Below are positions 8,986 through 18,254 of a stretch of 64,000 nt of DNA, piece after piece. The stretch covers positions 1 through 64,000 of the forward strand of contig JAXLQL010000002.1 in NCBI GenBank assembly GCA_046331625.1, given 5' to 3'. Position 1 is the first letter of the stretch. Every line of letters begins with the position of its first letter. Below the pieces are notes generated by a model. It saw only the letters and a program-made list of their open reading frames with translations. It made no database searches and was not told the origin of the DNA. The DNA comes from JAXLQL01 sp046331625. GTDB taxonomy: Bacteria > Acidobacteriota > Terriglobia > Bryobacterales > Bryobacteraceae. The position numbers and the translations under genes were made by a program.

Positions 8986-9247
8986 ATGGGGACCAGCGCC
9001 ACTCAGTTCACGACTGCCAACACGGTCCGCGGCCCTGGCCATCGAGGACGAGCTGGCCACGGCGGTCGCGCCGCACTACTTCCTGATCGACGGCGCTTTC
9101 AGCGTGACCGGTCTGAAGACCTTCCAGGCCGGCGCGGAGTTCGGTTCAAGGCGGCGGACTGGCCTGGTGCGACTGCCCAACGCCGGTTCGGTGAAGTGGC
9201 GAAAGGATGACAACACAGGCGACCTGGGGATCAGAATGCGAACTTGA
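8986..9247 (+). pseudogene. Gene remnant beside the IS200 right end
   Basis: Directly after the IS right hairpin, one frame reads MGTSATQFTTANTV (from the ATG at 8986). After a shift to the next frame near 9030, it continues as ...LAIEDELATAVAPHYFLIDG and later LPNAGSVKWRKDDNTGDLGI, ending at a TGA at 9245-9247. The later part resembles the W-x-(N/D)-x-x-(N)T repeats of phage tail-fibre or collar proteins, but the match is from memory only. The 3' end overlaps the convergent receptor gene. Probably a broken piece of a gene disrupted by, or carried with, the IS. No intact gene is supported here. Confidence 0.3.
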
Positions 9248-12041
9248 CGCCCACCTTGAGCAGTCGGGGAGCCAAAATGGCCGAAGGCCGTCCCCAGTTT
9301 CCTCCACCGTCCAGGCCTACCGTCTCAACAGCGGAAGTGGTTGTGCTGCAATTTGGGACATTGAAGATATCAAGACTCAGGGTCAGCAAACGCCCTTCGC
9401 GAATCCGGAGTTCCCTCGACAACCGAAGGTCAATCAGGGTCACATTGGGTAGCCTGGACTTACCCCGCTCTTGTCCGTCGACCGCCTGGACACCTGCCGA
9501 CAATCCCGGGATCTCGATCACGTACCGCATCGGATAACCGCTGAAGTACTGCGCGAGAGTACTTGCGGACCAACCGCGCACGAATTCCCAAGATAGGGCG
9601 GACTTCAATGAAATCGGTGCATCAAGACCCACTGAACCGGTGCGATGAATGTTAAGGTTCGGATTGTTTAAGTCATCAACCCCCATCGCGACATCCCCGC
9701 GAAATGCGCCGCGCTCGCGGCCAATAGTCACCGATCCAGACGCGACTATTGACTTCCGGTGCTGCCACGAGGCGCCAAACTCCACGCCGTCATATCCGCT
9801 GCGAAGCTGTGCTGAGTTCGCGACGAGAAGTTGCCTGGCGTTCCACAGATTCTCGGGCAGTCGATAGACAGTCAGGATCTTCGTCGTCAACGGATTGACA
9901 ATGTCTGTCGGAACATAAGCCGCTGTGGGAGCAGCTTCGTTGAATAGGCCTATCCCGTTTCGCTGGAGTCGCTTCCAGTACGCAATATCGACCTTCCACT
10001 CTCTGAAGTGCTGCGCATATCCAATGGACGCTTCCCAGCTAAATGGACGACTGAGTCGAGTCGAGAACACCGCGTCAGCCCGCGGGAAAGCTGGAATCGC
10101 ACCCAATTCCGCAGACTGGGGAATCTTGTCCCCGTTGCTGTCAGTCCAACTGACATCAACGCTGTTTAGCTGGAACGGGTGGCCGAGCAGTGGAAGGTCG
10201 GCAGCGATATTTTGGAGATACTTGTTCAGGCTCAGTCGCACGACTTGCGTTCCAGCACGGTTGATTCGCCAAGACACTCCGAGCCGAGGTACTGCGTCTC
10301 TGAACGACGGCATACCTCGCACCGCGTCGATCCGCCGCCCAGCCACCCAAGCTCCACCTGGACTATACTGCGCTGGAATTGATGACGTGAATTGCTCGAA
10401 TCGTACACCGTAGTTGATCTGTAGCCTATCTCCGATCCGCCAGCGGTCTGATATGTAAGCAGCATAGTTGTGAAAGGTAGTAACTTGACCGATCGGGGAA
10501 TTGTACAATCTCACAAAGAGCGGTACGCCGTTGGCGAAGAACCAGGCTTGGTCGCCATTAATTCGAAACGACTGTTTGAAAACGCTTCCGCTGACCTGAG
10601 CGCCCAATTTCACGAGATGTTCGCGATAGACCTTTGAAAGGCCCACATCGGCGACGGTTCGGTACGTCGGATTAACGTAGTCTGCGTTAGCAGCACCGCG
10701 CCTTGTCGACAACACGACGTCCTCTTCTGAGATTGTGCTTGGTTGAACGGTTGGCTGATAACGCAACGGAAAAACGATGTTAGTATGGCCTACCCCAAAG
10801 TCAAACACAGTGTTCGCGGATCGAACGAATGTGGCGCGAAGCTGGCCGATGTGTCCCGGCTGATCCTGTACCGTCGAGGCGCTTGAGTCGATGAACAGCG
10901 GCGGTCCGTCGCGTCTGTGGCCACGGAACTTCTGGCTCCGGTTATAGTATGCTGTTGCCCTCAGTCTGCTGTTTGGCTGCCAGGACAGTTTGCCAGTCGC
11001 GCTCCACAAATGATTGTCGTCGACGGCCCTCTCACCATCAGGGTCCTGGAGGCCGGAGACGTAGCTGTTCACCTTCCAGTCGCGAAATGCAGAAGCAAAC
11101 CACAATTTGCCGGGGACAACCGGCCCACTCAAATTGCCGCTTAGATCGGACATACTCTTGATCGGGTTGCCGGCCTTTGCGCCGGGGCTATACGGCTGGC
11201 CAGTAAGGGTCTCGTAGAGTTGCGGGCTGACATTTTCTGACTGCATGTGGCCCGAGGCTCCGCTGAAGGCTGCTTCGCCGTGAAACTGGCCGCCGCCATC
11301 CTTGGTAATCATGCTTATGTAGATTCCACCCTGAGAAATCTCGGGCCCATGCCCCCCGGTTACATACGTGACCTCGCTAAAGCTGCCCATGTCGTAATAC
11401 ACGGACGTATATCCACCAGTGGCGCCCGGCCAGTTTACCTCTAAGCCGTCTATTGCGAACCTTTTGTCCGCGTCGCGCGAGCCATGCACAGTCATGGCGT
11501 GTTCTTGTGCACTCTCAGTGCCGCCGACGTCAAACCTAGCCGAGAGAATGCCGGGAACCCCCCGCGCCAGGATCCAGGGAGTCCGCGAAGTTGGCATCCG
11601 CCCGATCTGATCGCTTGAGATGTTGGACTGCTTCTCAGTTCCCGCCGACGCTTCTGCCGCCACGGCGGCCACAACATCCACCCGCTCGCTTCTGGCTTCA
11701 AGAGACATCCGAACCACCACGCTCGTCTCTGAACGCGAGGACACCTCTATGCCGTCGATAGCGCTCTCCTTAAACCCCTGTCGCGTGCAAACGACTCTGT
11801 AGTAGCCCGGGGGAATTGAGGCGAAAACGCTGCCTCCTCCCACATCAGATTCGGCGCGTCTTATCGGTACGCTCCCAGTTGTCACGACATCGATCGTGGA
11901 GCCCAGGATAGCGACTCCGTCAGGTCCAACAACGGCGACACGAAGTGTGCCGCCGACTATTTGGCCGAATGCGGGCCATATGATTCCGATGGCCGCGAGC
12001 AGAATGGCCGAGCGAGAGACGTTTCCGGGGGCGCGAATCAC
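9231..12041 (-). CDS. Oar-like TonB-dependent outer-membrane receptor
   Basis: About 936 residues. I chose the GTG at 12041 because AGGAA sits about 9 nt upstream; a TTG at 12062 in the same frame lacks a ribosome site. A signal-like hydrophobic segment (SAILLAAIGIIWPAFG) comes first. Next is a carboxypeptidase-regulatory-like beta-sandwich (about 30-110, GTLRVAVVGPDGVAILGSTIDV), then a plug-like region and a long beta-barrel ending in KVGVKFAF, with the terminal aromatic that marks outer-membrane barrels. Such receptors are abundant in Bryobacter/Solibacter relatives and import large substrates or anchor surface polymers; the substrate cannot be told from sequence. It stands alone, convergent to the IS side and divergent from the nitrilase gene. 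Confidence 0.85.
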   Translation of the reverse strand: MIRAPGNVSRSAILLAAIGIIWPAFGQIVGGTLRVAVVGPDGVAILGSTIDVVTTGSVPIRRAESDVGGGSVFASIPPGYYRVVCTRQGFKESAIDGIEVSSRSETSVVVRMSLEARSERVDVVAAVAAEASAGTEKQSNISSDQIGRMPTSRTPWILARGVPGILSARFDVGGTESAQEHAMTVHGSRDADKRFAIDGLEVNWPGATGGYTSVYYDMGSFSEVTYVTGGHGPEISQGGIYISMITKDGGGQFHGEAAFSGASGHMQSENVSPQLYETLTGQPYSPGAKAGNPIKSMSDLSGNLSGPVVPGKLWFASAFRDWKVNSYVSGLQDPDGERAVDDNHLWSATGKLSWQPNSRLRATAYYNRSQKFRGHRRDGPPLFIDSSASTVQDQPGHIGQLRATFVRSANTVFDFGVGHTNIVFPLRYQPTVQPSTISEEDVVLSTRRGAANADYVNPTYRTVADVGLSKVYREHLVKLGAQVSGSVFKQSFRINGDQAWFFANGVPLFVRLYNSPIGQVTTFHNYAAYISDRWRIGDRLQINYGVRFEQFTSSIPAQYSPGGAWVAGRRIDAVRGMPSFRDAVPRLGVSWRINRAGTQVVRLSLNKYLQNIAADLPLLGHPFQLNSVDVSWTDSNGDKIPQSAELGAIPAFPRADAVFSTRLSRPFSWEASIGYAQHFREWKVDIAYWKRLQRNGIGLFNEAAPTAAYVPTDIVNPLTTKILTVYRLPENLWNARQLLVANSAQLRSGYDGVEFGASWQHRKSIVASGSVTIGRERGAFRGDVAMGVDDLNNPNLNIHRTGSVGLDAPISLKSALSWEFVRGWSASTLAQYFSGYPMRYVIEIPGLSAGVQAVDGQERGKSRLPNVTLIDLRLSRELRIREGRLLTLSLDIFNVPNCSTTTSAVETVGLDGGGNWGRPSAILAPRLLKVGVKFAF

Positions 12042-12379
12042 GAGTGCCGATTCCTCACGCAACAGTGAACAACAAATTCCAGTCGACGGTATTCGCCGAA
12101 GGCGCCGTCAACCAAGGTGCCAGAGCGGAACGAACCGTAAGGCGTAGTGAGGGCCCCGTGCAAGTCCACGATGCGACCAGAAGCAGTTTCATATAGTCCT
12201 CCAGTGTAGTCGACCGCGCGACAGAGCGAAGGGGAGGTGCGGCTATTGGGTCCTTGTGATGTTGAGCGAGCCAGGTCGCGAGGGCAAATCGGATGGGGCT
12301 TTGACGCGTGGTCCATGATAAGCTAAGGACTCCCGTATCCCCTTAATCTCAATAGTGGATTGGAGATTGGCATCCCCAA
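12042..12379. other. Divergent intergenic region
   Basis: About 340 bp between the receptor gene (minus) and the nitrilase-fold gene (plus). It must hold promoters for both. A TTGACG at about 12302 could be a -35 for the plus gene, but no good -10 follows at the right distance. No repeat, RNA gene or small conserved frame was seen. Confidence 0.4.
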
Positions 12380-13753
12380 ATGGCTGACCCATGGCTGCCG
12401 GACTACATCGCTCAGTGGTACGACGACTTTCGCGCGGGCTACCCTTACGGAAGATTGACGGAGTGGGAGGGGCTGGGCTATCCAGCCGAGAAGACATACC
12501 TGCGAGGTCTGAAACTTCATCCTCACTCGACAGCAGTCAAGATCGATGCATATATCCATGCTGCGGGCTCTGCGGAAGAAGATGAGCGACGGTTCCACGC
12601 GCTCAGGCTCGTATCCAGGGTCTTTGGCGAAGTCGGCTTCCGTATAAGAAAGGAAAACGCTGGGGCTGAATGGAATTCGCTTCGGACCTACTGGATTTCG
12701 AACGGGAATCTTTTGAGCTCCGGAATGAATGGTTATCTCTTGCCGCGGGAGAAGGGGCCCTATGACTGGTGTTGGAACCGCGGACTCCCACCACATACCG
12801 TTGAAAGCTGGTTTGAGAGTTTCGCGCGCTGGGTACCCTCCGATCACCCCAACTTCAACGTAACGGTGACCGTCTTGGAGTCGACAACCGGCCTTCTGCT
12901 CCATGACCGGTCGCTGAAGATTGCGGTGGTTCCGCTCGTCGACTCGATCGGGGACTTCAGTATTGAAAATGTCGACACAAGCCCGGTCAATCCACTCTTC
13001 CGAGTGTCCTTGAGGTCGCCCGATGTGATCAGTGAAGCCGCTCGGAATGCGCTGGACACGGCTGCAAGTGCGGAGTGCGATGTCGTTGTCTTCCCGGAAC
13101 TCTGTCTGACCGAAGCCATTCAGAATGAACTTGGAGAGCACCTCCGCAGCTCTGGCCGGCAGCGTCCGTGCTTAGTAGTTGCTGGTTCAGCGCCGACCCC
13201 GGCAGGCGGTGCAGGCACTGCCCCCTATAACCAAGCCGTGGTATTCAACCACCAAGGCAGGCGCGTCCTCGCCCACCACAAACTGCACCCTTACTGGATG
13301 TCGGGTGAGGAGGAGAGTCGCTACGGATTGGCCGAGGCTTTTGGGAGAGTGGGTCGTTATGAGGAGATAACCATCGAGCCGTTCGAGATCCAGATTCTCG
13401 ATACTGAATTGGGCAGGCTGGCCGTTCTAATTTGTGAGGACCTCTCAGCACTGGACCACTTCGGGTCCCTGGTGGTCAAACTCGGTCTCGACTGGTTATT
13501 GGTCCCCGTTTTGGACGGTTGCCAGATGCCGAATCGCTGGACAGCGAGATTTGGACAGCGATATGCGGATAAGGGTGCGTGCGTGGTGGTGGCCACTTCC
13601 CTGAGTTTCGTGAAGCAGCATCTCTCGGCCATTTCGGCAACCGCTGAACCTCCTGGGGTTGGCGTGTTGGTTGTTCCGACGCAGGCAGGCCCGGACACCA
13701 GGATTTTGTACTCGGCGGTCCACGATCAGCCCGCCATTGAGGAACTTCCGTAG
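12380..13753 (+). CDS. Nitrilase-superfamily (carbon-nitrogen hydrolase) protein with extra N-terminal domain
   Basis: 457 residues. Residues about 178-440 form a C-N hydrolase domain with all three catalytic residues visible: E240 in VVVFPELCLTEA, K301 in LAHHKLHPY, and C352 in LAVLICEDLS. Members cleave amide or nitrile C-N bonds of small molecules, or transfer acyl groups. The first ~175 residues are not part of that fold; they are rich in W/Y and look like a separate domain I do not recognise. No signal peptide, so cytoplasmic. It begins a run of plus-strand genes that includes a winged-helix protein, a P-loop ATPase, an amino-acid-type importer and a methyltransferase. Its substrate may be what the importer carries or what the signalling proteins sense; that is inference. 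Apolipoprotein N-acyltransferase and NAD synthetase are excluded because no membrane or synthetase domain is present. Confidence 0.75.
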   Translation: MADPWLPDYIAQWYDDFRAGYPYGRLTEWEGLGYPAEKTYLRGLKLHPHSTAVKIDAYIHAAGSAEEDERRFHALRLVSRVFGEVGFRIRKENAGAEWNSLRTYWISNGNLLSSGMNGYLLPREKGPYDWCWNRGLPPHTVESWFESFARWVPSDHPNFNVTVTVLESTTGLLLHDRSLKIAVVPLVDSIGDFSIENVDTSPVNPLFRVSLRSPDVISEAARNALDTAASAECDVVVFPELCLTEAIQNELGEHLRSSGRQRPCLVVAGSAPTPAGGAGTAPYNQAVVFNHQGRRVLAHHKLHPYWMSGEEESRYGLAEAFGRVGRYEEITIEPFEIQILDTELGRLAVLICEDLSALDHFGSLVVKLGLDWLLVPVLDGCQMPNRWTARFGQRYADKGACVVVATSLSFVKQHLSAISATAEPPGVGVLVVPTQAGPDTRILYSAVHDQPAIEELP

Positions 13754-13833
13754 ACCTGGGCGGATTACGGCAAACGCCACCCACGCGCTAGTGGCAGACG
13801 GCACCTTAGCCATCATCTGCGGCCAAAGCAGGA

Positions 13834-13871
13834 TTGATTTCGTGCTTTCATCGGACCTATACTGGACTTGA
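13834..13871 (+). promoter_or_regulatory. Candidate sigma70-type promoter, possibly leaderless
   Basis: TTGATT (13834-13839), an 18-nt spacer and TATACT (13858-13863) form a good promoter. The ATG of the winged-helix gene follows at 13871, where transcription would be expected to start. There is no ribosome site, which fits a leaderless transcript. This would also give the downstream genes a start separate from the nitrilase gene. Confidence 0.45.
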
Positions 13872-14521
13872 TGTCCACTCCGGTACATGACGAACTTCGT
13901 GTGGCCCTCGATCGCAACCCAGAGGGCTTGCGGCCGGCGCAACTGATGGAAGATCTCTTCTGGGAGGCTCTGGAGGTGATTGTGGAGCCGAGCCGAGATC
14001 AGTTGGCACATCTGGAGGTTGCCAGCAGCGATCTTGCTCGCCACATCTTCAGTCGCACCGAACCCGGTTCTCGAACTTGGCGACTTTGGTACGCGGGCCA
14101 ACTTCAAGGCCTTGCCGGACTGCTTCACGCTCGACTCAGTCGGCACCTCACTCTTCCGCTAGAAACCGCTGCCCTGCTTGAAAGCCGGAAGCACGCTAGA
14201 GCCATCCTTAACGTATTGATAGACAAGGACTTTTGTCTATCTGATCTAGCAAAGGCGGTATACCTCGACGAGAGCCATCTCCGCCGAGAACTCAAGGTAC
14301 TGGCCGATCACAATCTGATCGCAACTGTGAAGGAAGGGCGTGAGCGGTGGGTTCGAATCACGGAAGCAGGCAGAGTGGCGGTGACCGGAGGCTTGGAAGA
14401 TATTGAGCAGAAAGAGGATATCCTGGTGAAGTGCGTCTACATCAACCGAAAGTACAAGAAACCGAAAGAGGAACTGCTCCAGTACAAGGACAACCTGCGC
14501 CTCCTACCTATGCCTGCCTGA
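13871..14521 (+). CDS. Winged-helix DNA-binding protein
   Basis: 216 residues from the ATG at 13871 (a TTG directly before it is less likely). The C-terminal half carries a winged helix: KHARAILNVLIDKDFCLSDLAKAVYLDESHLRRELKVLADHNLIATVKEGRERWVRITEAG, with the helix-turn-helix followed by a basic wing, as in ArsR/MarR-like regulators. The N-terminal ~110 residues are helical and unassigned. The ATPase gene begins 12 nt after its stop, so the two are surely cotranscribed. It may regulate the cluster, or act as the DNA- or partner-binding subunit of the ATPase. I recognise no named family. Confidence 0.65.
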   Translation: MSTPVHDELRVALDRNPEGLRPAQLMEDLFWEALEVIVEPSRDQLAHLEVASSDLARHIFSRTEPGSRTWRLWYAGQLQGLAGLLHARLSRHLTLPLETAALLESRKHARAILNVLIDKDFCLSDLAKAVYLDESHLRRELKVLADHNLIATVKEGRERWVRITEAGRVAVTGGLEDIEQKEDILVKCVYINRKYKKPKEELLQYKDNLRLLPMPA

Positions 14522-14533
14522 CGAGGAAATTCG

Positions 14534-16468
14534 TTGCACACCATCACTTTCTATTCGTACAAAGGCGGGACAGGGCGAACGCTAGCCGTCGCGAACACCG
14601 CTAGGTTTCTCGCACGATGTGGCTGTCGGGTGTTCGTGCTCGATTTCGATCTGGAGGCGCCCGGGTTGCATTACAAGTTTCCGCCACCAGTGCGACAGGA
14701 TGGACGCGCACTGTTGGGACTGGTAGACTTCATCCACACCTCCCTTAATTCGGACAGCATTCCGGAACTCCGGTCGTACGTCTATGAGGTAGAGAACCTG
14801 CCAACCCGGTTCGAGGGCTCCATCTGCCTAATGCCGGCAGGCGACGCACCCTCCGCGGAGTACTCGCGTCAGATTGCCGACTTGCGGCTTCCAGAGTTGT
14901 TCAATGCCGATGAGACGTCGGCATCCGACCTCCCGCCAGCAATACCCTTGTTCCTTGAGCTAAAAGAGCGAATTCAAAGTCAATATGCGCCCGACTACCT
15001 TCTGATTGACTCGCGTACGGGCATCACTGAAACCGGGGGTGTCGCAGTACGACTGATGCCGGACACAGTCGTTTGTCTCGTTCACAGTAACCCCGAGAAT
15101 CTGGCCGGTGCGCGCAAGGTTCTTCGGAATCTGAAGACAGCGTTCCGCCCGTCGGGGAAGGGTCCGATTAAGATCGTCACCGCTTTGGCGCGAATTCCAG
15201 AAATGCCCCTCTCTGAAGAACAACGGCTCATCAACCGTGTTCGCGGAGTCCTCAATGAGTCAGCCGAAGCACCCGAAGAGACCCTGAACCTCGCTGACCC
15301 GCTCGTCCTCCACTCCGATCCGGATCTTCAGGTCGTTGAAACCTTGCTCTTCGGTTCCAGCACCACAGCCAACGAGTCCATTCTCCTCCGTGACTACTAC
15401 CGGCTATTCAGAACGCTCAACCTCGACGATGAACTAAAGCTAGGCGAAGAGCGGAGGGTGCTTCAGCAACTCGCCGAGTCGGATAGCAGCAAAGATATTG
15501 GCCCGCTCCTTGTGAGCCGCCGTCGGCTAAGTGGAGAGACGACCCAGGCGCCCGTCATAATGCGCGAACGACTTGAAAAACGACCCAGTTCCACTCTGAA
15601 GTATGTCCTTCCTACATACCAGACAGGTTCCAACTACAGACAATTTATCAACGATGCGCGCCAACGACTCTCAAACAGTCTGCGCCTAGTGAAGTCCGAC
15701 TTCATACCTCCATCGGATGTTCGCTGGGACCTGCTGGCCGTACACCTCCGCGAGGGAGTGCTCGATTTCTGCGATGACCTCTACTATTTGACCGAGAATA
15801 GAAGTCATTTCGCAGAGATCGTTCAGCTCGGATGGTGTTCGACTTTCAAGGCATTTGTCCGGAAGGGCTCTGGACTCCACAACGCGTTGTTAGCGATCAA
15901 GGGGCAAGGTTTTGCGGAAAGCATGACCACTCTGATCCACAGCCATTCGAGTATCGCGCTTGGCGTCCTTGGCGACACGCCGGCCGCAAGTGAGACCAAT
16001 CGGCGAATTAGTCCCCTACTCGCCGCCAGTAGGCTAGTCTCGAAAGGCAGCGAGCAAGATCTGCTGCGCTGGCTCGACCAGGCCGAGCTGTACTCAGAGG
16101 ATAGGATAGCCATTTGCGACCACGTGGTGATCGACAGATTGAGGAACCAAGAGAAGTACACCGCAGTGGGAGATTTTCAATTCGAGCAACGCGTGCCGCT
16201 GGGGATCGTGTATCCGAGAGAGGATCTCCAATGGCGGAGGGGTCTCTCCAAAGCTATCGCCGACAGTTTGGTCGAATTTAGATTCGGCAAAGACCAGGCG
16301 GGACCCCGCGCGGTCTGGGACGCTGTCGCGAAAGATATCAAGGCAAATGGACTCGATGCCCTCAGTTGGACCGAACTGCAAACTAGCCTGTTGTTGGACA
16401 TGCCCTTCGAACAAGCGGTCGAATGGGATCGAAAGATATACCAGGCTTCGGGGGACAAGGAAGATTGA
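14534..16468 (+). CDS. KGGTGRT-type SIMIBI P-loop ATPase with uncharacterised C-terminal domain
   Basis: 644 residues, TTG start with AGGA 7 nt upstream. The N-terminus FYSYKGGTGRTLAVANTA (residues 6-23) is the deviant Walker A of ParA/MinD-like enzymes in the 'KGGxGR' variant. It is followed by FVLDFDLEAPGL (about 34-44) and the Walker B-like YLLIDSRTGITETGG (about 155-169). Residues ~280-644 are helical, contain no domain I know, and include FCDDLYYLTENRSHFAEIVQ. KGGxGR ATPases are common in bacterial signalling and conflict loci rather than plasmid partition, often joined to effector-associated modules. The neighbours (winged helix, nitrilase, importer) contain no ParB or Min partner, which argues against segregation. 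The role is open. Confidence 0.7.
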   Translation: MHTITFYSYKGGTGRTLAVANTARFLARCGCRVFVLDFDLEAPGLHYKFPPPVRQDGRALLGLVDFIHTSLNSDSIPELRSYVYEVENLPTRFEGSICLMPAGDAPSAEYSRQIADLRLPELFNADETSASDLPPAIPLFLELKERIQSQYAPDYLLIDSRTGITETGGVAVRLMPDTVVCLVHSNPENLAGARKVLRNLKTAFRPSGKGPIKIVTALARIPEMPLSEEQRLINRVRGVLNESAEAPEETLNLADPLVLHSDPDLQVVETLLFGSSTTANESILLRDYYRLFRTLNLDDELKLGEERRVLQQLAESDSSKDIGPLLVSRRRLSGETTQAPVIMRERLEKRPSSTLKYVLPTYQTGSNYRQFINDARQRLSNSLRLVKSDFIPPSDVRWDLLAVHLREGVLDFCDDLYYLTENRSHFAEIVQLGWCSTFKAFVRKGSGLHNALLAIKGQGFAESMTTLIHSHSSIALGVLGDTPAASETNRRISPLLAASRLVSKGSEQDLLRWLDQAELYSEDRIAICDHVVIDRLRNQEKYTAVGDFQFEQRVPLGIVYPREDLQWRRGLSKAIADSLVEFRFGKDQAGPRAVWDAVAKDIKANGLDALSWTELQTSLLLDMPFEQAVEWDRKIYQASGDKED

Positions 16469-16531
16469 GAACGCCTAAGGACGTTGCGAGAATGCGCTGA
16501 CGGGCATCTCGCAGGAGTAGGAGCACACAAC

Positions 16532-17410
16532 ATGCCAAACGAACCCATAACGGACGTCACGCGACCCAAGCAGAGGGTGAGTGTGTTAGCGGTGATTGCA
16601 CTCATCGTCGCCATCTCTGGTTTGTTTCTCCCGGTGTCGCGGGAGCGTCCATCTAGCGCAGGATCGCCCGAGGCCAGTGCTCTTCAGGGGATCATGAACA
16701 CACAGACGCTCCGAGTGGGGTACGAAGGCTATCCACCTTACACCATCAAGGACCCATCCACTGGCAAACTTAGTGGATTGAGCGTGGACCTCGCGGAGTA
16801 CCTCGCTCGCGAGGCCGGATGGAAGGTTGTTTGGGTCCAAACGTCCCCGGACACGAAGATTCCCGACCTCCAAGCCGGACGGTTTGACGTAATGACCGAG
16901 CCCATCTTTCGTACCATCCCGCGCGCGACCCGAGTGACGTTTTCTCGGCCCTACGCCTATTTCGGCGATGCGGTTGGAGTCGTGCGCAAAGGAGAGAAGC
17001 GCTTCAGAGTGGTCGATGATCTGAACAAGCCCGGAATTACTGTCGTTGTCCGTCAGGGTTACACAGACCAAACTTTTGCAACGGACAACCTGCCCGCCGC
17101 GTCAATCCGTTCCCTCAAGGTCGATGACGTATCGCAGCTTTTCCTGGAAGTCATCACAGGAAAGGCGGACGTGGCTCTCTCCGACCTTGAGCAGGCTAAG
17201 GCTTTCGCGGAGAAGCACCGCTCCGAGGTCGAATTGCGGTTCACAGATCCAGCCCCCTCCTATATACCTGCGGGGCTGATGCTCAAACAAGGCGATTTTA
17301 CCTTTTACAATTTCTTGAACACGTCCCTTGAATACATGGAGGCTAACAGTGTGCTTGCGAGACTGAACAAGAAATACGGCCTTTCACCGGGGTTGCCGGC
17401 GGCCAAGTAG
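16532..17410 (+). CDS. Membrane-anchored solute-binding protein, polar amino acid type (SBP_bac_3)
   Basis: 292 residues from the ATG at 16532, with a GGAGTAGGAG ribosome site. An N-terminal membrane segment (VSVLAVIALIVAISGLFLP) is followed by the bilobal family-3 binding domain: TLRVGYEGYPPYTI, LSGLSVDLAEYLAREAG, FDVMTEPIFRTIPRATRVTFSRPY, ADVALSDLEQAKAF. No lipobox cysteine was found, so the protein is anchored by its uncleaved helix or released by a signal peptidase. The permease gene starts 5 bp after its stop. It captures a small polar amine or amino acid for the importer. It lies 63 bp after the ATPase gene on the same strand, so transport may belong to the same operon. Confidence 0.85.
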   Translation: MPNEPITDVTRPKQRVSVLAVIALIVAISGLFLPVSRERPSSAGSPEASALQGIMNTQTLRVGYEGYPPYTIKDPSTGKLSGLSVDLAEYLAREAGWKVVWVQTSPDTKIPDLQAGRFDVMTEPIFRTIPRATRVTFSRPYAYFGDAVGVVRKGEKRFRVVDDLNKPGITVVVRQGYTDQTFATDNLPAASIRSLKVDDVSQLFLEVITGKADVALSDLEQAKAFAEKHRSEVELRFTDPAPSYIPAGLMLKQGDFTFYNFLNTSLEYMEANSVLARLNKKYGLSPGLPAAK

Positions 17411-17415
17411 TTGCC

Positions 17416-18096
17416 ATGTTTTCGTACGATTGGAATTGGAGTGTTATCTGGCTCTATAGGTTCGTCTTTCTTCAAGGCTTGGTCGTTACTTTTGCCCTTA
17501 GCGCTGTCTCGATAGTGGCAGGCACACTTGCGGGCTTGGGCCTTGGCGTCGGACTCAGCGGCCAGTCCCGCTCACTGGTCGTGCTGCGTGCGCCTATTCT
17601 GTTCTGTATTGACGCGATCAAGGCGCTGCCACCGCTAATACTGCTACTACTGTTCTACTATTGGCTGCCATATGCTGTCGGAGTCAGATCGTCATTTTGG
17701 CTAGCCGCTATCGCGCTTGCGGTTGGCTTGAGTGCGTTTGTTGCGGATGTTTTCCGCCACGCTATTAGTGGTGTTCCGAAGCCCCTCATCGACGCGTGTT
17801 ACGCGCTCGGCATGACGCGTTCCACAGCCCTTAGACGCCTGGTGGTACCCGAGGCTCTTCGAAGTATCGTGCCGACGCTTGCACTTTTGTATATCGACAT
17901 ATTCAAGCTAACTTCGCTTGCCTCAATCATAGCCGTAGGTGAACTCGTGCATCGGGCATCTGAGGTGAGCACGCATTCTTATCGATTCCTTGAGGTCTAC
18001 GCGACGTTGGCTGTTATCTATCTTGCGATTCTCTTGCCGTTTTCTTACCTCGCGCGCCGTCTGGAGACATCGGCTCAATTCATTAGGCGTTCGTGA
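17416..18096 (+). CDS. ABC transporter permease, polar amino acid type
   Basis: 226 residues with about five membrane helices. The family signature loop lies around residues 113-150: FRHAISGVPKPLIDACYALGMTRSTALRRLVVPEALRSIVPTL, the EAA-type coupling loop of His/Glu/Arg permeases. The first helix region (FLQGLVVTFALSAVSIVAGTLAGLGLG) is also typical. Only one permease is present, so the channel would be a homodimer. The binding protein precedes it by 5 bp; the ATPase follows after 158 bp. Confidence 0.88.
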   Translation: MFSYDWNWSVIWLYRFVFLQGLVVTFALSAVSIVAGTLAGLGLGVGLSGQSRSLVVLRAPILFCIDAIKALPPLILLLLFYYWLPYAVGVRSSFWLAAIALAVGLSAFVADVFRHAISGVPKPLIDACYALGMTRSTALRRLVVPEALRSIVPTLALLYIDIFKLTSLASIIAVGELVHRASEVSTHSYRFLEVYATLAVIYLAILLPFSYLARRLETSAQFIRRS

Positions 18097-18254
18097 GGGC
18101 TGGACCGATTCGTTATGCGCCCGCAAAAGCAATTATCAATGTCTGTAGCACCAGGGGACAGACAGAGTGGCGTCCCTCTGCGCTGCGCAACCGCAGCCAG
18201 AGTAGATGACGAATGGGACGACAGCAGGGTTGACTTTCAGAATGGGGTTCAGGC

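Noticed and set aside
12380..13753. Glutamine-dependent NAD synthetase or apolipoprotein N-acyltransferase
   Set aside because: Only the nitrilase domain is present; no synthetase P-loop and no membrane helices.
14534..16468. Plasmid or chromosome partition ParA
   Set aside because: No ParB, no parS-like iterons, and the KGGTGRT variant with long C-terminus is not the partition type.
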